This document shows, piece after piece, positions 5,937 through 14,254 of a stretch of 14,281 bases of DNA. The notes beneath the pieces are model-generated. The model searched no databases. It was not told where the DNA came from and saw only the letters and a program-made list of their open reading frames with translations. The first letter of the stretch is position 1; every line of letters begins with the position of its first letter. Made by a program: the position numbers and the translations under genes. This stretch comes from Methylomonas sp. (GTDB lineage Bacteria; Pseudomonadota; Gammaproteobacteria; Methylococcales; Methylomonadaceae), in NCBI GenBank assembly GCA_026989715.1, contig JALSIU010000249.1:1-14281 (forward strand), read 5' to 3'.

Positions 5937-7010
5937 ATGAGTGAACACAAAGCGTCAAACAATCATATTGACACCCATAAAGTCTTGGAAATCACAATAC
6001 GCATGGCAATTATTTTCTTAATTATCATTTTGTGTTTTCAAATCATCCGCCCTTTTATGCTACCTGTTACCTGGGGAATTATTATTGCCGTTGCCCTTTT
6101 TCCAGCCTTTAAAAAATTCAGCACCTTATTAGGTGAGCGTATCAAATTAGCGGCAACACTTTATGTCATTCTGTCACTCAGCCTGCTGATTATACCGTCA
6201 ATGATGCTTTCAGGCTCATTATTAGACACTTCCGCACAATTAATGACAGGCATTAACCAAAAAGGCGGCTTCAGTATTCCTCCACCCAATGCCAGCATTA
6301 AAGACTGGCCGCTTATCGGCCAAAAACTGTATGATATTTGGCAGCAAGCCGCTAACAACCTAGGTGAAACCTTACAACAATATATTCCAGAAATAAAAGC
6401 AATTGCAGAAGCCTTTCTAAGTGCCATTGCAGGGATAGGCGGCACTATTTTACAATTTATTTTCTCCATTCTTATTTCCAGCATATTTTTAGCTAATGCG
6501 ACTGAAATTTATGCGATCACACTAAAGATTGCAACACGCCTGACCGGCAATCAACAAGGCCAGCAATACATCCACTTAGCAACGGCTACTATTCGCAGTG
6601 TAGCACAAGGCGTACTAGGTGTGGCTTTTCTGCAAGCCATTTTGGGGAGTACCGGCATGTATCTTATGGACGTGCCAGGCTGGGGCTTATGGACGATATT
6701 TATCCTAGTCCTTGCGGTTGCACAACTGCCCCCTCTATTAGTTTTACTGCCTGTTATTTTCTATGTATTTTCTGTGAACGAAACCACGCCCGCTGTTATT
6801 TTCACCATGTGGAGTCTTTTTGTGAGTGCTAGCGACGGCCTATTAAAACCCTTATTACTTGGCCGTGGTATGGCAACTCCCACACTGGTTATATTGCTAG
6901 GTGCGATTGGTGGCATGATGCTATTTGGCATTTTAGGTTTATTTATTGGCGCTATTTTTCTGGCCTTAGGTTATGAGCTCTTTATGGTCTGGCTCAATAA
7001 AGCACCTTAA
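5937..7010 (+). CDS. AI-2E family transporter (YdiK/PerM-like permease)
   Basis: This 357-residue polytopic membrane protein has the AI-2E transporter architecture. Paired N-terminal helices (about 18-55) lead to a third (about 70-92), then a long soluble segment (about 95-150), the mid helix block (about 155-185) and four or five closely packed C-terminal helices (about 220-350). Family hallmarks visible are the PxxWGxxIA-like VTWGIIIAVALFP (44-56), QLPPLLVLLP and DGLLKPLLLGRGMATPTLVILLGAIGG. Members include TqsA, which affects autoinducer-2 export, and others acting as antiporters, so the substrate cannot be assigned. ATG start with AAAGG a few bases upstream. It sits between the channel and the lipoprotein and is probably co-transcribed with both. 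Confidence 0.92.
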   Translation: MSEHKASNNHIDTHKVLEITIRMAIIFLIIILCFQIIRPFMLPVTWGIIIAVALFPAFKKFSTLLGERIKLAATLYVILSLSLLIIPSMMLSGSLLDTSAQLMTGINQKGGFSIPPPNASIKDWPLIGQKLYDIWQQAANNLGETLQQYIPEIKAIAEAFLSAIAGIGGTILQFIFSILISSIFLANATEIYAITLKIATRLTGNQQGQQYIHLATATIRSVAQGVLGVAFLQAILGSTGMYLMDVPGWGLWTIFILVLAVAQLPPLLVLLPVIFYVFSVNETTPAVIFTMWSLFVSASDGLLKPLLLGRGMATPTLVILLGAIGGMMLFGILGLFIGAIFLALGYELFMVWLNKAP

Positions 7011-7077
7011 AAATCCCATTGATAGCCATATTCAGATACAATCATGCTTTTCTTACATAACAATTAGGAACTCTCTT

Positions 7078-7620
7078 ATGCGCCAACTATTCCGCTTTAG
7101 CTTTATCCCTTTTCTTTTCATGCTATTAATTGGCTGCGCCCCTTATGCCAAAGACATTCGCGTTGAAACCGAGCTAGCCCCTAAAGCCGACATAACAAGC
7201 TATAAAAGCTATGCTTGGCTGGGTGATGTTAGCATCTTGAACGACCCGAATGAAAAATGGAAGCCCTCAGGACTTGATATTTCCAGTGAAATTAAATTTG
7301 TAATTGACCGCGAGCTGCGCGCTAGCGGCCTACACCTGAGTAATGACAAGCCAGACTTGGCCGTCTCTTTTCTCGTTGGCGCAGACATGGACTCCATGCA
7401 ACTAAAAATCGATCCTGAATCAAAACTAGAATCCTTAAAAAATGTACCTGAAGCGGCTTTAGTTGTTATTTTAATCGATGTGGCAACCGAAAATGTCATT
7501 TGGTTAGGCAAAGCAGAAGGCGAAGTACAAGAAGATGCCGACCCTGTATTAGTTCAAAAACGTATTGATTATGCTATTACTAAAATGTTTAAAGAACTCA
7601 ATGGTAAATCTTGGTTTTAA
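7078..7620 (+). CDS. DUF4136 domain lipoprotein
   Basis: This 180-residue protein has a lipoprotein signal peptide: MRQLFRF, a hydrophobic core, then the lipobox L17-I18-G19-C20. Asp is absent at +2, so outer-membrane sorting is expected. The mature part shows the DUF4136 pattern: TSYKSYAWL near its start, the repeated I..VIDRELRASGL helix, KPDLAVSFLVG, then a VVILIDVATENVIWLGKAEGEV strand pair and a C-terminal helix. Function of the domain is unknown. In-frame codons run back to 6973 inside the permease, but the ATG at 7078 is preferred because it has AGGA upstream and begins the signal peptide directly. Third gene of the 5245-7620 plus-strand group. Confidence 0.88.
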   Translation: MRQLFRFSFIPFLFMLLIGCAPYAKDIRVETELAPKADITSYKSYAWLGDVSILNDPNEKWKPSGLDISSEIKFVIDRELRASGLHLSNDKPDLAVSFLVGADMDSMQLKIDPESKLESLKNVPEAALVVILIDVATENVIWLGKAEGEVQEDADPVLVQKRIDYAITKMFKELNGKSWF

Positions 7621-7651
7621 TGTGATTTAAACTAAGCTATTCATTTACACA

Positions 7652-7674
7652 CTGCCCAGCTAAAGCCTGGGCAG
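7652..7674 (+). repeat. Stem-loop CTGCCCAG/CTGGGCAG after the lipoprotein gene
   Basis: A perfect 8-bp GC-rich stem with a 7-nt loop (7660-7666) begins 32 bp after the stop at 7620. No T run follows on either strand, so it is not a standard intrinsic terminator. It may protect the mRNA 3' end or contribute to termination by other means. Confidence 0.5.
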
Positions 7675-7740
7675 ACTCTCAAAACACCTCACACCTTTAC
7701 GTACACAATGGCTTTGCCCTACCTATCTAAGTCATTAAAG

Positions 7741-8028
7741 TGTCAGCTTTTTTTACACCCTCTCTTAGACTGAATTTCATTGCAACTCCCCACCTAACTC
7801 CCTGTATCATACAATACGTCTAATTCTACAAGGGGTGCATACCTATTTTAGATTTGCAATTAGATTATTTAGAAAACATACATTTTATATGTCAGTATTT
7901 TTTACACTCTAACCTAAAACTAGATACAGCAAAAAATATAACATAACATACTGAAAAATAAAGCATATCTCTTATAAAACCGAATTTTTCTATATAATGC
8001 CAAACAGAAAGTGTCAGTATTTTTTACA
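7741..8028 (+). repeat. Three 17-bp direct repeats, TGTCAG-N2-TTTTTTACA
   Basis: Copies are at 7741-7757, 7890-7906 and 8012-8028. Copies 2 and 3 are identical (TGTCAGTATTTTTTACA); copy 1 differs at two bases (CT for TA after TGTCAG). Each carries outer TGT...ACA symmetry. All lie on the same strand as the PEP-CTERM gene, about 110, 230 and 380 bp upstream of the start predicted from the sigma-54 element, which are enhancer-like distances. They are best read as binding sites for a sigma-54 activator. Confidence 0.7.
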
Positions 8029-8103
8029 GAAAAAACATATAAATACAACATACCGCAGAAAACAAAAACACAAACAATTGAATATAAACAAAAAATATAA
8101 ACA

Positions 8104-8120
8104 TGGACTAAATTTTGCTT
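8104..8120 (+). promoter_or_regulatory. Sigma-54 (-24/-12) promoter
   Basis: TGGACTAAATTTTGCTT has the invariant GG (8105-8106) and GC (8117-8118) separated by exactly 10 bp, with TTGCT at the -12 element. The CAC usually following TGG is degraded to ACT. Transcription would start near 8130, about 30 nt before the GTG start codon of the PEP-CTERM gene, leaving room for the ribosome site at 8145-8152. Confidence 0.6.
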
Positions 8121-8159
8121 AATACCTGATAATAATAAAATATTGGAAAGGACAGTATT

Positions 8160-8792
8160 GTGAAAAATATCAAACGTTATAGTGCATTCATTTTATCAAC
8201 CGGCATCATGTGGAGTAGTCAGTCGCTTGCCTTACCATTAACAAATGGTAACTTTGCTAGTGGGTTTGCCGGCTGGAGTGGCGAAGTAATTATAGATCCT
8301 GCAACCACGCCAACACCTGCAACATTAACTACACCTAACTATACACTCAATACAGGTGGCGCATTATTGACAACTAGCTTCTTAACGGATGGTATCTATA
8401 ATGTCAGGTTATTTCAGGATTTTAACATCCCAACCCTGACATCACCTCTCAATACACTCGCATTAAATCTAAGCGTAGGCTGGACATTAAGCAACCCTAC
8501 AGGCAGAAATTCCGATTTTGCATCTGCACTATTAGAAGATACAGGTTCTCCTCTACTACTTGACCTCACAGGTGGCGGTACATTTGATATTACTAGCTGG
8601 GCAGGAAAAAGCGTCTCGCTGAGCTTTCTGGTACAAGATAACGCAGGCATAGCTGACACTTTACAAGTAGGCGGTATCGGCATTACCGAAACGGTCGTAA
8701 ATAATAATAACACCGTCCCTGAACCTACGGGCTTGATGATATTCGGCATTAGCCTATTGGCTTTGCGTAAAAAATACCTAGTCAATAAATAA
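8160..8792 (+). CDS. PEP-CTERM sorting domain protein, secreted
   Basis: This 210-residue exported protein of unknown activity has a signal peptide of about 24 residues (MKNIKR, hydrophobic core, cleavage near SLA24). The C-terminal PEP-CTERM signal is VPEP (186-189), hydrophobic GLMIFGISLLAL, then RKK. In this system exosortase A recognises the PEP motif and proteins are delivered to the surface or into EPS. The mature part begins LTNGNFASGFAGWSG, like the NGxFExGxxxGW opening of many PEP-CTERM proteins with a galactose-binding-like beta-sandwich. It is rich in Thr, Leu and Gly and has no cysteine. The start is GTG with GGAAAGGA just upstream. An upstream array of repeats and a sigma-54 element suggest regulated expression. 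No exosortase gene is in this window. Confidence 0.9.
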   Translation: MKNIKRYSAFILSTGIMWSSQSLALPLTNGNFASGFAGWSGEVIIDPATTPTPATLTTPNYTLNTGGALLTTSFLTDGIYNVRLFQDFNIPTLTSPLNTLALNLSVGWTLSNPTGRNSDFASALLEDTGSPLLLDLTGGGTFDITSWAGKSVSLSFLVQDNAGIADTLQVGGIGITETVVNNNNTVPEPTGLMIFGISLLALRKKYLVNK

Positions 8793-8835
8793 GTCTTTCC
8801 ATTTGCATTGAGGTTGGTCGATTCGTATAAACAAC

Positions 8836-11800
8836 TCAATCAGCCTCTGCAAATATAGTCGCTAATTCAAAAATCAACTCTTCATCTGGTTGCGCACTAA
8901 AAACCCCGCTCATAGCTTGTTCTGCTTGCATACCTCGCAAAAATAGATAACGCACCCCCCCAAAATGCTCAGCAAACTGATAGCCTGTTAGTCGTTGCTG
9001 TAAATAAAGATGCAATACCACGCTATAAATCCAATATTGCAAACCATAATTATGCGCACGCATTGCTTGTACTAACGATTCGGGCAAATAATGATCTAAG
9101 GCATTACTTTTATAATCCACGACATAATACTGACCTTGATATTCAAAAATCAAATCAATAAACCCTGTTAAAAACCCCTGCATTTGTTTATGCGACAAGG
9201 GCTGGCAAGTAGGAATATCAGCCAGAATTATATTAATCTGCTCGGTAGAAAATTCAGACAAATGCAAATAAAACGGCATCTCTTTCAGACAATGCTCTGC
9301 CTTAATATTTGCCAAAGTAAAATGGGCATCCGTTAAACTAAGAGGCGTATGTACCGTTTGATAGAGCAGTTCATCAATCACTTCAGGACGCTCCACTTGT
9401 AAGCCATAACGCTGACAAGCCATATCTCGCCGCTCACTGATATCTACTTGCTCAGCCAGAGCACTAAAGGCTATATTTTCTAATAAATCATGTAATACAT
9501 TACCTGTATGCGCGCCTTTTGCAAGCTCTAAAGCACCGGCAGCCTCCATGGCAAGAGTCAACACGGGCTCATCCGCTTTATCCACCGGTAACTCCGTCGC
9601 CTCATGCTGGCTTAAATAAGAAAGTGCCGTATAGCTACTCATTTGCCATGTACTGTATAAATATCGCTTTTTAGCTCTCACCACCAAATCCGATAGAGAT
9701 GCGGCTTTGCAATATCTTTCTGCTAATTGATGGCCTGTCTCTATTAATTGATAGCCAAACGTTTCAGGGCAACTTTCCATTAACCGTTGCAATACAGTTT
9801 GTTGCTCAACAAAGCTCAATTCGGCAAAAGACTTGTCGGCACCGAATAAATAAGCCAGTGCCGACTGGTTTGGTTTTTTCTCAGAACGTGCATTTGCCCA
9901 AGTAATATAACAACGATATTGTGCACGTGTTAAAGCAACATACAGCACACGCAACTCTTCAGCCAACTCCTCCTCAAGAGCCAAAGCACGATGCCGCTCA
10001 AAATCTTCCGACCCTAAATCAATAATCATTTCCCCATCAACATGACAACTCACCAATTGCTTTTCTTTGTCTAAACGGTCGCTACGATCCCAAAGATAAG
10101 GACAAAAAACAACAGGGTATTCTAGACCTTTAGAGCGATGCATGGTTACAATCTTCACTGCATCCGCATCGGTTTCCAAACGTAACTGCTGTTCATCTGC
10201 GGCACTATCAGCCGCAATGGCATTACGCAACCATGCCAACGTTTTATGTATCCCTAAATGCTCATCCAAACTGGCTTGTTGTATTAATTCTAATAAATGC
10301 TGTAGATTGGTTATTTGCCTTTCTGCTTCTTGCGTCTGTGTTAAATGCTCACAAATATTTTCCACCCTTAACACCTGTAACATCATGGGCATAAAGCCTT
10401 TTTGCTGCCAGAGTAAATGATAGTCTTGAAAACGATTTAACCATGCACCTAACTGCACTTCATCATTAAAAATCTGCCGTAACTGCTGACCATCAAACGC
10501 AAACCAAGACAGTGTTAACGCTTGTTTAAATAAAACCATATCCCCCGGGTGCGCCAATGCTTGCAATAACTGATACAAATGCTCTGCGGTACAGCTTTTA
10601 AAAACAGAGTCTGTGCTATTCAGTACGGCGGGTATACCTGCCTCCTTTAAACAATCCTGATATAACTTAGCCTGCGCATTGGTACGCACTAAAATAGCAA
10701 TATCACTCGGTTTAAGCATGTGTTCTCGCGCTTCTTTTTTTAAGACAACCGCCCCTTCCTGCAATAAACTCAAGATCTCATTCGTAACTGCCACCTTAAT
10801 TTCCGCCGCCGCTTTACCTGCCGTCCAATAACCTGCTTTGCTATCACTTTCTGCCAACTGCCAGAGCTCTAACGGTGCAAGTGCCTGAGCATTGCGCTGC
10901 AATTCACCCTGTGCTTTTGTCAGCGCAGGAGTCACAGCATTAAATGCCAAGCCTTCAAAGAAAAAAGGCCGCGCATGCAAACTAAAAAGATGATTAACTG
11001 CACCGACTAAACTAGGGTGAGAACGCCAGTTATGCCCTAAAGTATAATGATGCTCTGCCTGCTCTTTCGCGGTTAAATAAGTATGAATATCAGCACCACG
11101 AAATTTATAAATGGCTTGCTTTGGGTCACCAATAAGATATAAATATTGCTCTTTTGCGGCAAATAAACGTGAAAAAATAAGCCACTGCATTGCGTCCGTA
11201 TCTTGAAATTCATCAATCAATGCCACTTGATATTGCGCATAAATCACCTGTACCAATAAATCCCCGCCTGGTGCCGACAACGCCTCAGCGGTACGCACAA
11301 TCAAACTATCATATGCCATGATATTTAATTGCTGTAAGCGGCTATCTAACTCACTTTGTAATTTTTCAGCTAAGGCACGCCGAAAAATCAAACTAACTTG
11401 TTGCAAACTGCGATATAAATCATCGAAAGTCCCGCCATCAAAATGGAGCTTATCCTTATGCGCAACCCGAATCTCCTTGGCTAAATGCTCTGTCGTCAAT
11501 AATTTTAAATGTGCCGGATTAGGCTTGCCCACATCAAACCCTTGCTCAGCTTCTGCCATCGCATTTAACCAAGCGGCAACCCCCACATAAGCCTCAGTAA
11601 ACTTATCCGTTAATGTTTTTTTAAAATAACCAGCATTAACGCCTTCCAACAATATATCACCCTGCGCATCCAGCTGCGCTTTTGCCGCGAATGCACAAGC
11701 TTTAAGCTGCATCAAAGCCTTATCTAAATCCATTATTTGCGGATAAAGGGTCACATGACAACTCACACCACCAAGGCTCGCCAATAATGCATCAGGTGTA

Positions 11801-12360
11801 TCATATTCAGCACATAATACGGCAACTTCCCAAGCATCCCGCGAATACACCTGTACCCGCCAAAAATCCTCCGCCATTTGCTGTTGCACCCTTTCCGCCT
11901 CATCACTTAGCTCCACATCGAACATCTGACCGCTTTCCAACGCATGTTCTTTTAATAAACGCTGACAAAAGCCATGTATCGTAAAAATACCCGCTTGGTC
12001 AATCGTTAATAAAGCCTGATGAATACGTTGCATGGCCTGCTCTGGCGTAATACCTGCTGTCTCAAGCAAGTTATGCCCCCATTGCACAATATTTGCATCA
12101 AGCCCTTCTAGCTGGCCGGCAAAAAATTGCTTCGCTTCGACCAACCTTGCACGCACACGCTCTTTCAGCTCTTTGGTTGCCGCTTGCGTAAAAGTAACAA
12201 TCAACAACTTATCTATTGCCAAGTCTTGCTCAACCACAAAACGCAACGCCAACATAGCAATGGCATACGTTTTACCGGTACCGGCACTTGCCTCTAGTAA
12301 ATTAATGCCCGGCATTAGTTTAGTAGCAATGGGATTAAAATCTTGTGTCACAATTTTCAT
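8836..12360 (-). CDS. recB: Exodeoxyribonuclease V subunit beta (RecB)
   Basis: This is the helicase-nuclease subunit of RecBCD, which processes double-strand ends for recombination. It has 1174 residues (E. coli about 1180). Superfamily 1 helicase motifs: Walker A ASAGTGKT (24-31), TFTQAATKELKERVR (56-70), Walker B LIDEFQDTD (381-389), GDPKQAIYKFRGAD (411-424), TMHRSKGLEYPVVF (739-752) and RVLYVALTRAQ (804-814). The C-terminal nuclease domain has H957 (GNVLHDLLE), D1069 (GFIDLIF), D1082 and K1084 (VVDYKSN), within two positions of E. coli H956, D1067, D1080 and K1082 as I remember them. In-frame codons reach a TTG at 12411, but a TATAAT at 12397-12402 would lie inside that extension, supporting the ATG at 12360. 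recC and recD are not adjacent. Confidence 0.97.
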   Translation of the reverse strand: MKIVTQDFNPIATKLMPGINLLEASAGTGKTYAIAMLALRFVVEQDLAIDKLLIVTFTQAATKELKERVRARLVEAKQFFAGQLEGLDANIVQWGHNLLETAGITPEQAMQRIHQALLTIDQAGIFTIHGFCQRLLKEHALESGQMFDVELSDEAERVQQQMAEDFWRVQVYSRDAWEVAVLCAEYDTPDALLASLGGVSCHVTLYPQIMDLDKALMQLKACAFAAKAQLDAQGDILLEGVNAGYFKKTLTDKFTEAYVGVAAWLNAMAEAEQGFDVGKPNPAHLKLLTTEHLAKEIRVAHKDKLHFDGGTFDDLYRSLQQVSLIFRRALAEKLQSELDSRLQQLNIMAYDSLIVRTAEALSAPGGDLLVQVIYAQYQVALIDEFQDTDAMQWLIFSRLFAAKEQYLYLIGDPKQAIYKFRGADIHTYLTAKEQAEHHYTLGHNWRSHPSLVGAVNHLFSLHARPFFFEGLAFNAVTPALTKAQGELQRNAQALAPLELWQLAESDSKAGYWTAGKAAAEIKVAVTNEILSLLQEGAVVLKKEAREHMLKPSDIAILVRTNAQAKLYQDCLKEAGIPAVLNSTDSVFKSCTAEHLYQLLQALAHPGDMVLFKQALTLSWFAFDGQQLRQIFNDEVQLGAWLNRFQDYHLLWQQKGFMPMMLQVLRVENICEHLTQTQEAERQITNLQHLLELIQQASLDEHLGIHKTLAWLRNAIAADSAADEQQLRLETDADAVKIVTMHRSKGLEYPVVFCPYLWDRSDRLDKEKQLVSCHVDGEMIIDLGSEDFERHRALALEEELAEELRVLYVALTRAQYRCYITWANARSEKKPNQSALAYLFGADKSFAELSFVEQQTVLQRLMESCPETFGYQLIETGHQLAERYCKAASLSDLVVRAKKRYLYSTWQMSSYTALSYLSQHEATELPVDKADEPVLTLAMEAAGALELAKGAHTGNVLHDLLENIAFSALAEQVDISERRDMACQRYGLQVERPEVIDELLYQTVHTPLSLTDAHFTLANIKAEHCLKEMPFYLHLSEFSTEQINIILADIPTCQPLSHKQMQGFLTGFIDLIFEYQGQYYVVDYKSNALDHYLPESLVQAMRAHNYGLQYWIYSVVLHLYLQQRLTGYQFAEHFGGVRYLFLRGMQAEQAMSGVFSAQPDEELIFELATIFAEAD

Positions 12361-12396
12361 ATCATTTATCAACTGATGGCCACATAATATATCCAT

Positions 12397-12402
12397 ATTA
12401 TA
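12397..12402 (-). promoter_or_regulatory. Predicted -10 element for recB
   Basis: A perfect TATAAT on the minus strand lies 37 bp before the preferred recB ATG (12360) and predicts a start near 12390. No good -35 hexamer is present at 17 bp. Its position argues against the longer TTG-initiated reading from 12411. Confidence 0.4.
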
Positions 12403-12458
12403 GTACAACAAGCCATGCGCATTTATTCCCCTACAAACAAGATTTTAAAAAAATTACT

Positions 12459-12467
12459 TGCTAAAAT
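12459..12467 (+). promoter_or_regulatory. Predicted extended -10 promoter for the BatD-like gene
   Basis: TGCTAAAAT is an extended -10 (TG-N-TAAAAT) about 37 bp before the ATG at 12504. There is no clear -35, as is usual for extended -10 promoters. It drives away from recB, so the two genes have separate divergent promoters in the 143-bp gap. Confidence 0.35.
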
Positions 12468-12503
12468 ATTAGCCGTCTTTCAAATCATGGTTATTTGTTT
12501 AAT

Positions 12504-14198
12504 ATGACTCGTTCTTACCTACGCGCCCTGCATACAATTATTTTTATCACTCTCACTTGCATCACCGCCCCCCTATTAGCCGCCGAAATTAGCGTCAGCA
12601 TTGATCGCAACCCTGTCAATTTAAATGAATCGGTACAACTCACCTTCAGCGCCACAGAAGAGCCGGATGCTGCGCCTGACTTTAGCCCCTTAGAAAATGA
12701 TTTTGAAATACTCAGTCAATCACAGCAACAATCAACAAGCATTGTCAATTGGTCGAAAACAAAAACCATACAATGGATACTCACCGTGATGCCAAAACGT
12801 GCAGGAACCCTTATGATTCCTGCGATTCGCTTTGGTCGTGACAGTAGTGAATACAGTACTTTAATTGTTAATAAAGCCCCTATACAGCCCAATAATGCCG
12901 AAAACTTATTCCTACAAGTCTCCGTCAATACAAAAACACCTTATGTACAAGAACAAGTCTTATATACGTTAAAGCTATACCGAAAAGTACAAATATCACA
13001 AGCACAATTAACGGAGCCGGCACTCGAAAATGCCGTCATTGAAAAACTGGGGGAAGATTCAAATTATCGCGCACAATATCAAGGTGAAAGCTATGTTGTC
13101 ACCGAACGCCGCTATGCCATATTTCCCCAGCAAAGCGGCAAAATGACCATTGCACCACTCGAGTTAACAGCCGGCATTGTGCTTGCTAACAGCAACCCAC
13201 GCTTTAATGGCTTTTTTAATCGCCAGCGCACGCGCACCAAACGCGTTAGTTCACAAGCCATTGAGCTTGATGTACAAAGCAAACCTCTTGAAGCGGGCAA
13301 GTATCCATGGCTACCTGCAAAACAAGTATTATTGCAAGAAAAATGGTCAAATGACGCATTACAAGTCAAGGTAGGTGAACCCATTACCCGCACCATTACT
13401 TTACAAGTTATTGGCGCAACGTCCGCCGCACTCCCCCAACTCAGCAACACTCATATACCGGCAAATTTAAAATCGTATCCTGACCAACCCACACGACAAG
13501 ACCAAGCACTTGTTGATGGCATGGTCGCGCTACGCGAAGAAAAAATTGCCTTCATACCTAGCCAAGTCGGTCACTACACCCTGCCCGCCATTGAAGTTCA
13601 TTGGTGGGATACCCAAACCCAAAAAATGCAAATTGCACGCATTGCCGAGCGCACCTTAATAGCGATTGCAGGAGACAATACAGTCACGCAACCTCCGCGA
13701 CAAACAAGCACTCAACCCGTCATAACCGCCTCTCCAAAAACAATTGACAAAACGGCTATCACCAATCAACCTGCCAACAATATATGGTTTTGGCTAAGCC
13801 TCTTTTTTGCCGGTGCTTGGCTAATAACCCTCGTTTATTTTTTAACCCGCAAAGCCAAAAAACCAAAACAGGTGACCGCTAAGTCTATCGAGAAAAGTAG
13901 TGCCGCCATTAAGAAGCTCAAACAAGCCTGTCTAACAAATAAGCCTATTTTAGCGAAAGATGCCTTATTACAGTGGGGGCGAGAACAGTTTAATGTTTCT
14001 AATTTAACGCAAATTGCCAAGCAATGTGATACCAATTTACAAAATGAAATTTTGGCATTAAATATTGTGCTTTACAGCAATAAAAGTAGTATTTGGCAAG
14101 GCCATTCTTTATGGGAAGCATTTAAAACATTTAAAGCTATAAACACTACCCCAAAAAAAACAACAACAGACCCATTAGATCCTTTATACAAGATATAG
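12504..14198 (+). CDS. batD: BatD family protein (oxygen tolerance protein)
   Basis: This 564-residue membrane-anchored periplasmic protein of the BatD family was described first in Bacteroides aerotolerance loci; its molecular function is unclear. It has a signal peptide (about 1-26, ending PLLAA), then repeated beta-sandwich domains starting EISVSIDRNPVNLNESVQLTF. The IPAIRFG, VTERRYAIFPQQSGKMTIAPLEL and EEKIAFIPSQVGHYTLPAIEVHWWD segments are characteristic. Next come a Thr/Gln/Pro-rich linker (about 390-425), one membrane helix (about 428-447) followed by basic RKAKKPK, and a cytoplasmic tail. A TTG at 12495 is in frame, but the ATG at 12504 lies nearer the signal peptide; neither has a strong ribosome site. 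batD normally follows batA/batB and moxR; here recB is upstream on the other strand, so it stands apart from a Bat operon. Confidence 0.85.
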   Translation: MTRSYLRALHTIIFITLTCITAPLLAAEISVSIDRNPVNLNESVQLTFSATEEPDAAPDFSPLENDFEILSQSQQQSTSIVNWSKTKTIQWILTVMPKRAGTLMIPAIRFGRDSSEYSTLIVNKAPIQPNNAENLFLQVSVNTKTPYVQEQVLYTLKLYRKVQISQAQLTEPALENAVIEKLGEDSNYRAQYQGESYVVTERRYAIFPQQSGKMTIAPLELTAGIVLANSNPRFNGFFNRQRTRTKRVSSQAIELDVQSKPLEAGKYPWLPAKQVLLQEKWSNDALQVKVGEPITRTITLQVIGATSAALPQLSNTHIPANLKSYPDQPTRQDQALVDGMVALREEKIAFIPSQVGHYTLPAIEVHWWDTQTQKMQIARIAERTLIAIAGDNTVTQPPRQTSTQPVITASPKTIDKTAITNQPANNIWFWLSLFFAGAWLITLVYFLTRKAKKPKQVTAKSIEKSSAAIKKLKQACLTNKPILAKDALLQWGREQFNVSNLTQIAKQCDTNLQNEILALNIVLYSNKSSIWQGHSLWEAFKTFKAINTTPKKTTTDPLDPLYKI

Positions 14199-14254
14199 CT
14201 TAAAAAAATAAACGCCTTATACTTATCTCTTTCTATTAAGCGCGTTATAAGCCC

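Larger units (their letters stand above)
7621..8159 (+). promoter_or_regulatory. AT-rich 539-bp regulatory region upstream of the PEP-CTERM gene
   Basis: No convincing gene lies here. The region begins with a hairpin after the lipoprotein gene (7652-7674), then carries three spaced copies of a 17-bp motif (7741, 7890 and 8012) and a sigma-54 -24/-12 element (8104-8120), and ends with the GTG start at 8160. The stretch from about 7855 to 8100 is notably richer in A and T than the flanking genes. Confidence 0.65.

Noticed and set aside
6973..7077. N-terminal extension of the lipoprotein into the permease gene
   Set aside because: It would bury the lipoprotein signal peptide 35 residues inside the protein. 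The ATG at 7078 has a ribosome site and starts the signal directly.
7652..7674. Intrinsic terminator for the lipoprotein gene
   Set aside because: The stem is good but there is no T run on either strand, so it is listed only as a stem-loop.
7709..7774. 21-codon reading frame starting MALPYLSKSL
   Set aside because: It has no ribosome site, low-complexity content and overlaps the first 17-bp regulatory repeat.
7741..8028. CRISPR array
   Set aside because: The three repeats are 17 bp, separated by unequal gaps of 132 and 105 bp. That fits spaced regulator sites, not CRISPR repeats and spacers.
8414..8839. Long open frame antisense to the PEP-CTERM gene
   Set aside because: It is a shadow frame. 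The sense frame has a signal peptide, a PEP-CTERM tail, a ribosome site and a promoter; the antisense product shows no recognisable domain.
12361..12411. N-terminal extension of RecB from a TTG at 12411
   Set aside because: The extension would contain the predicted -10 element, has no ribosome site and is absent from the usual RecB start. The ATG at 12360 gives family-typical length and residue numbering.
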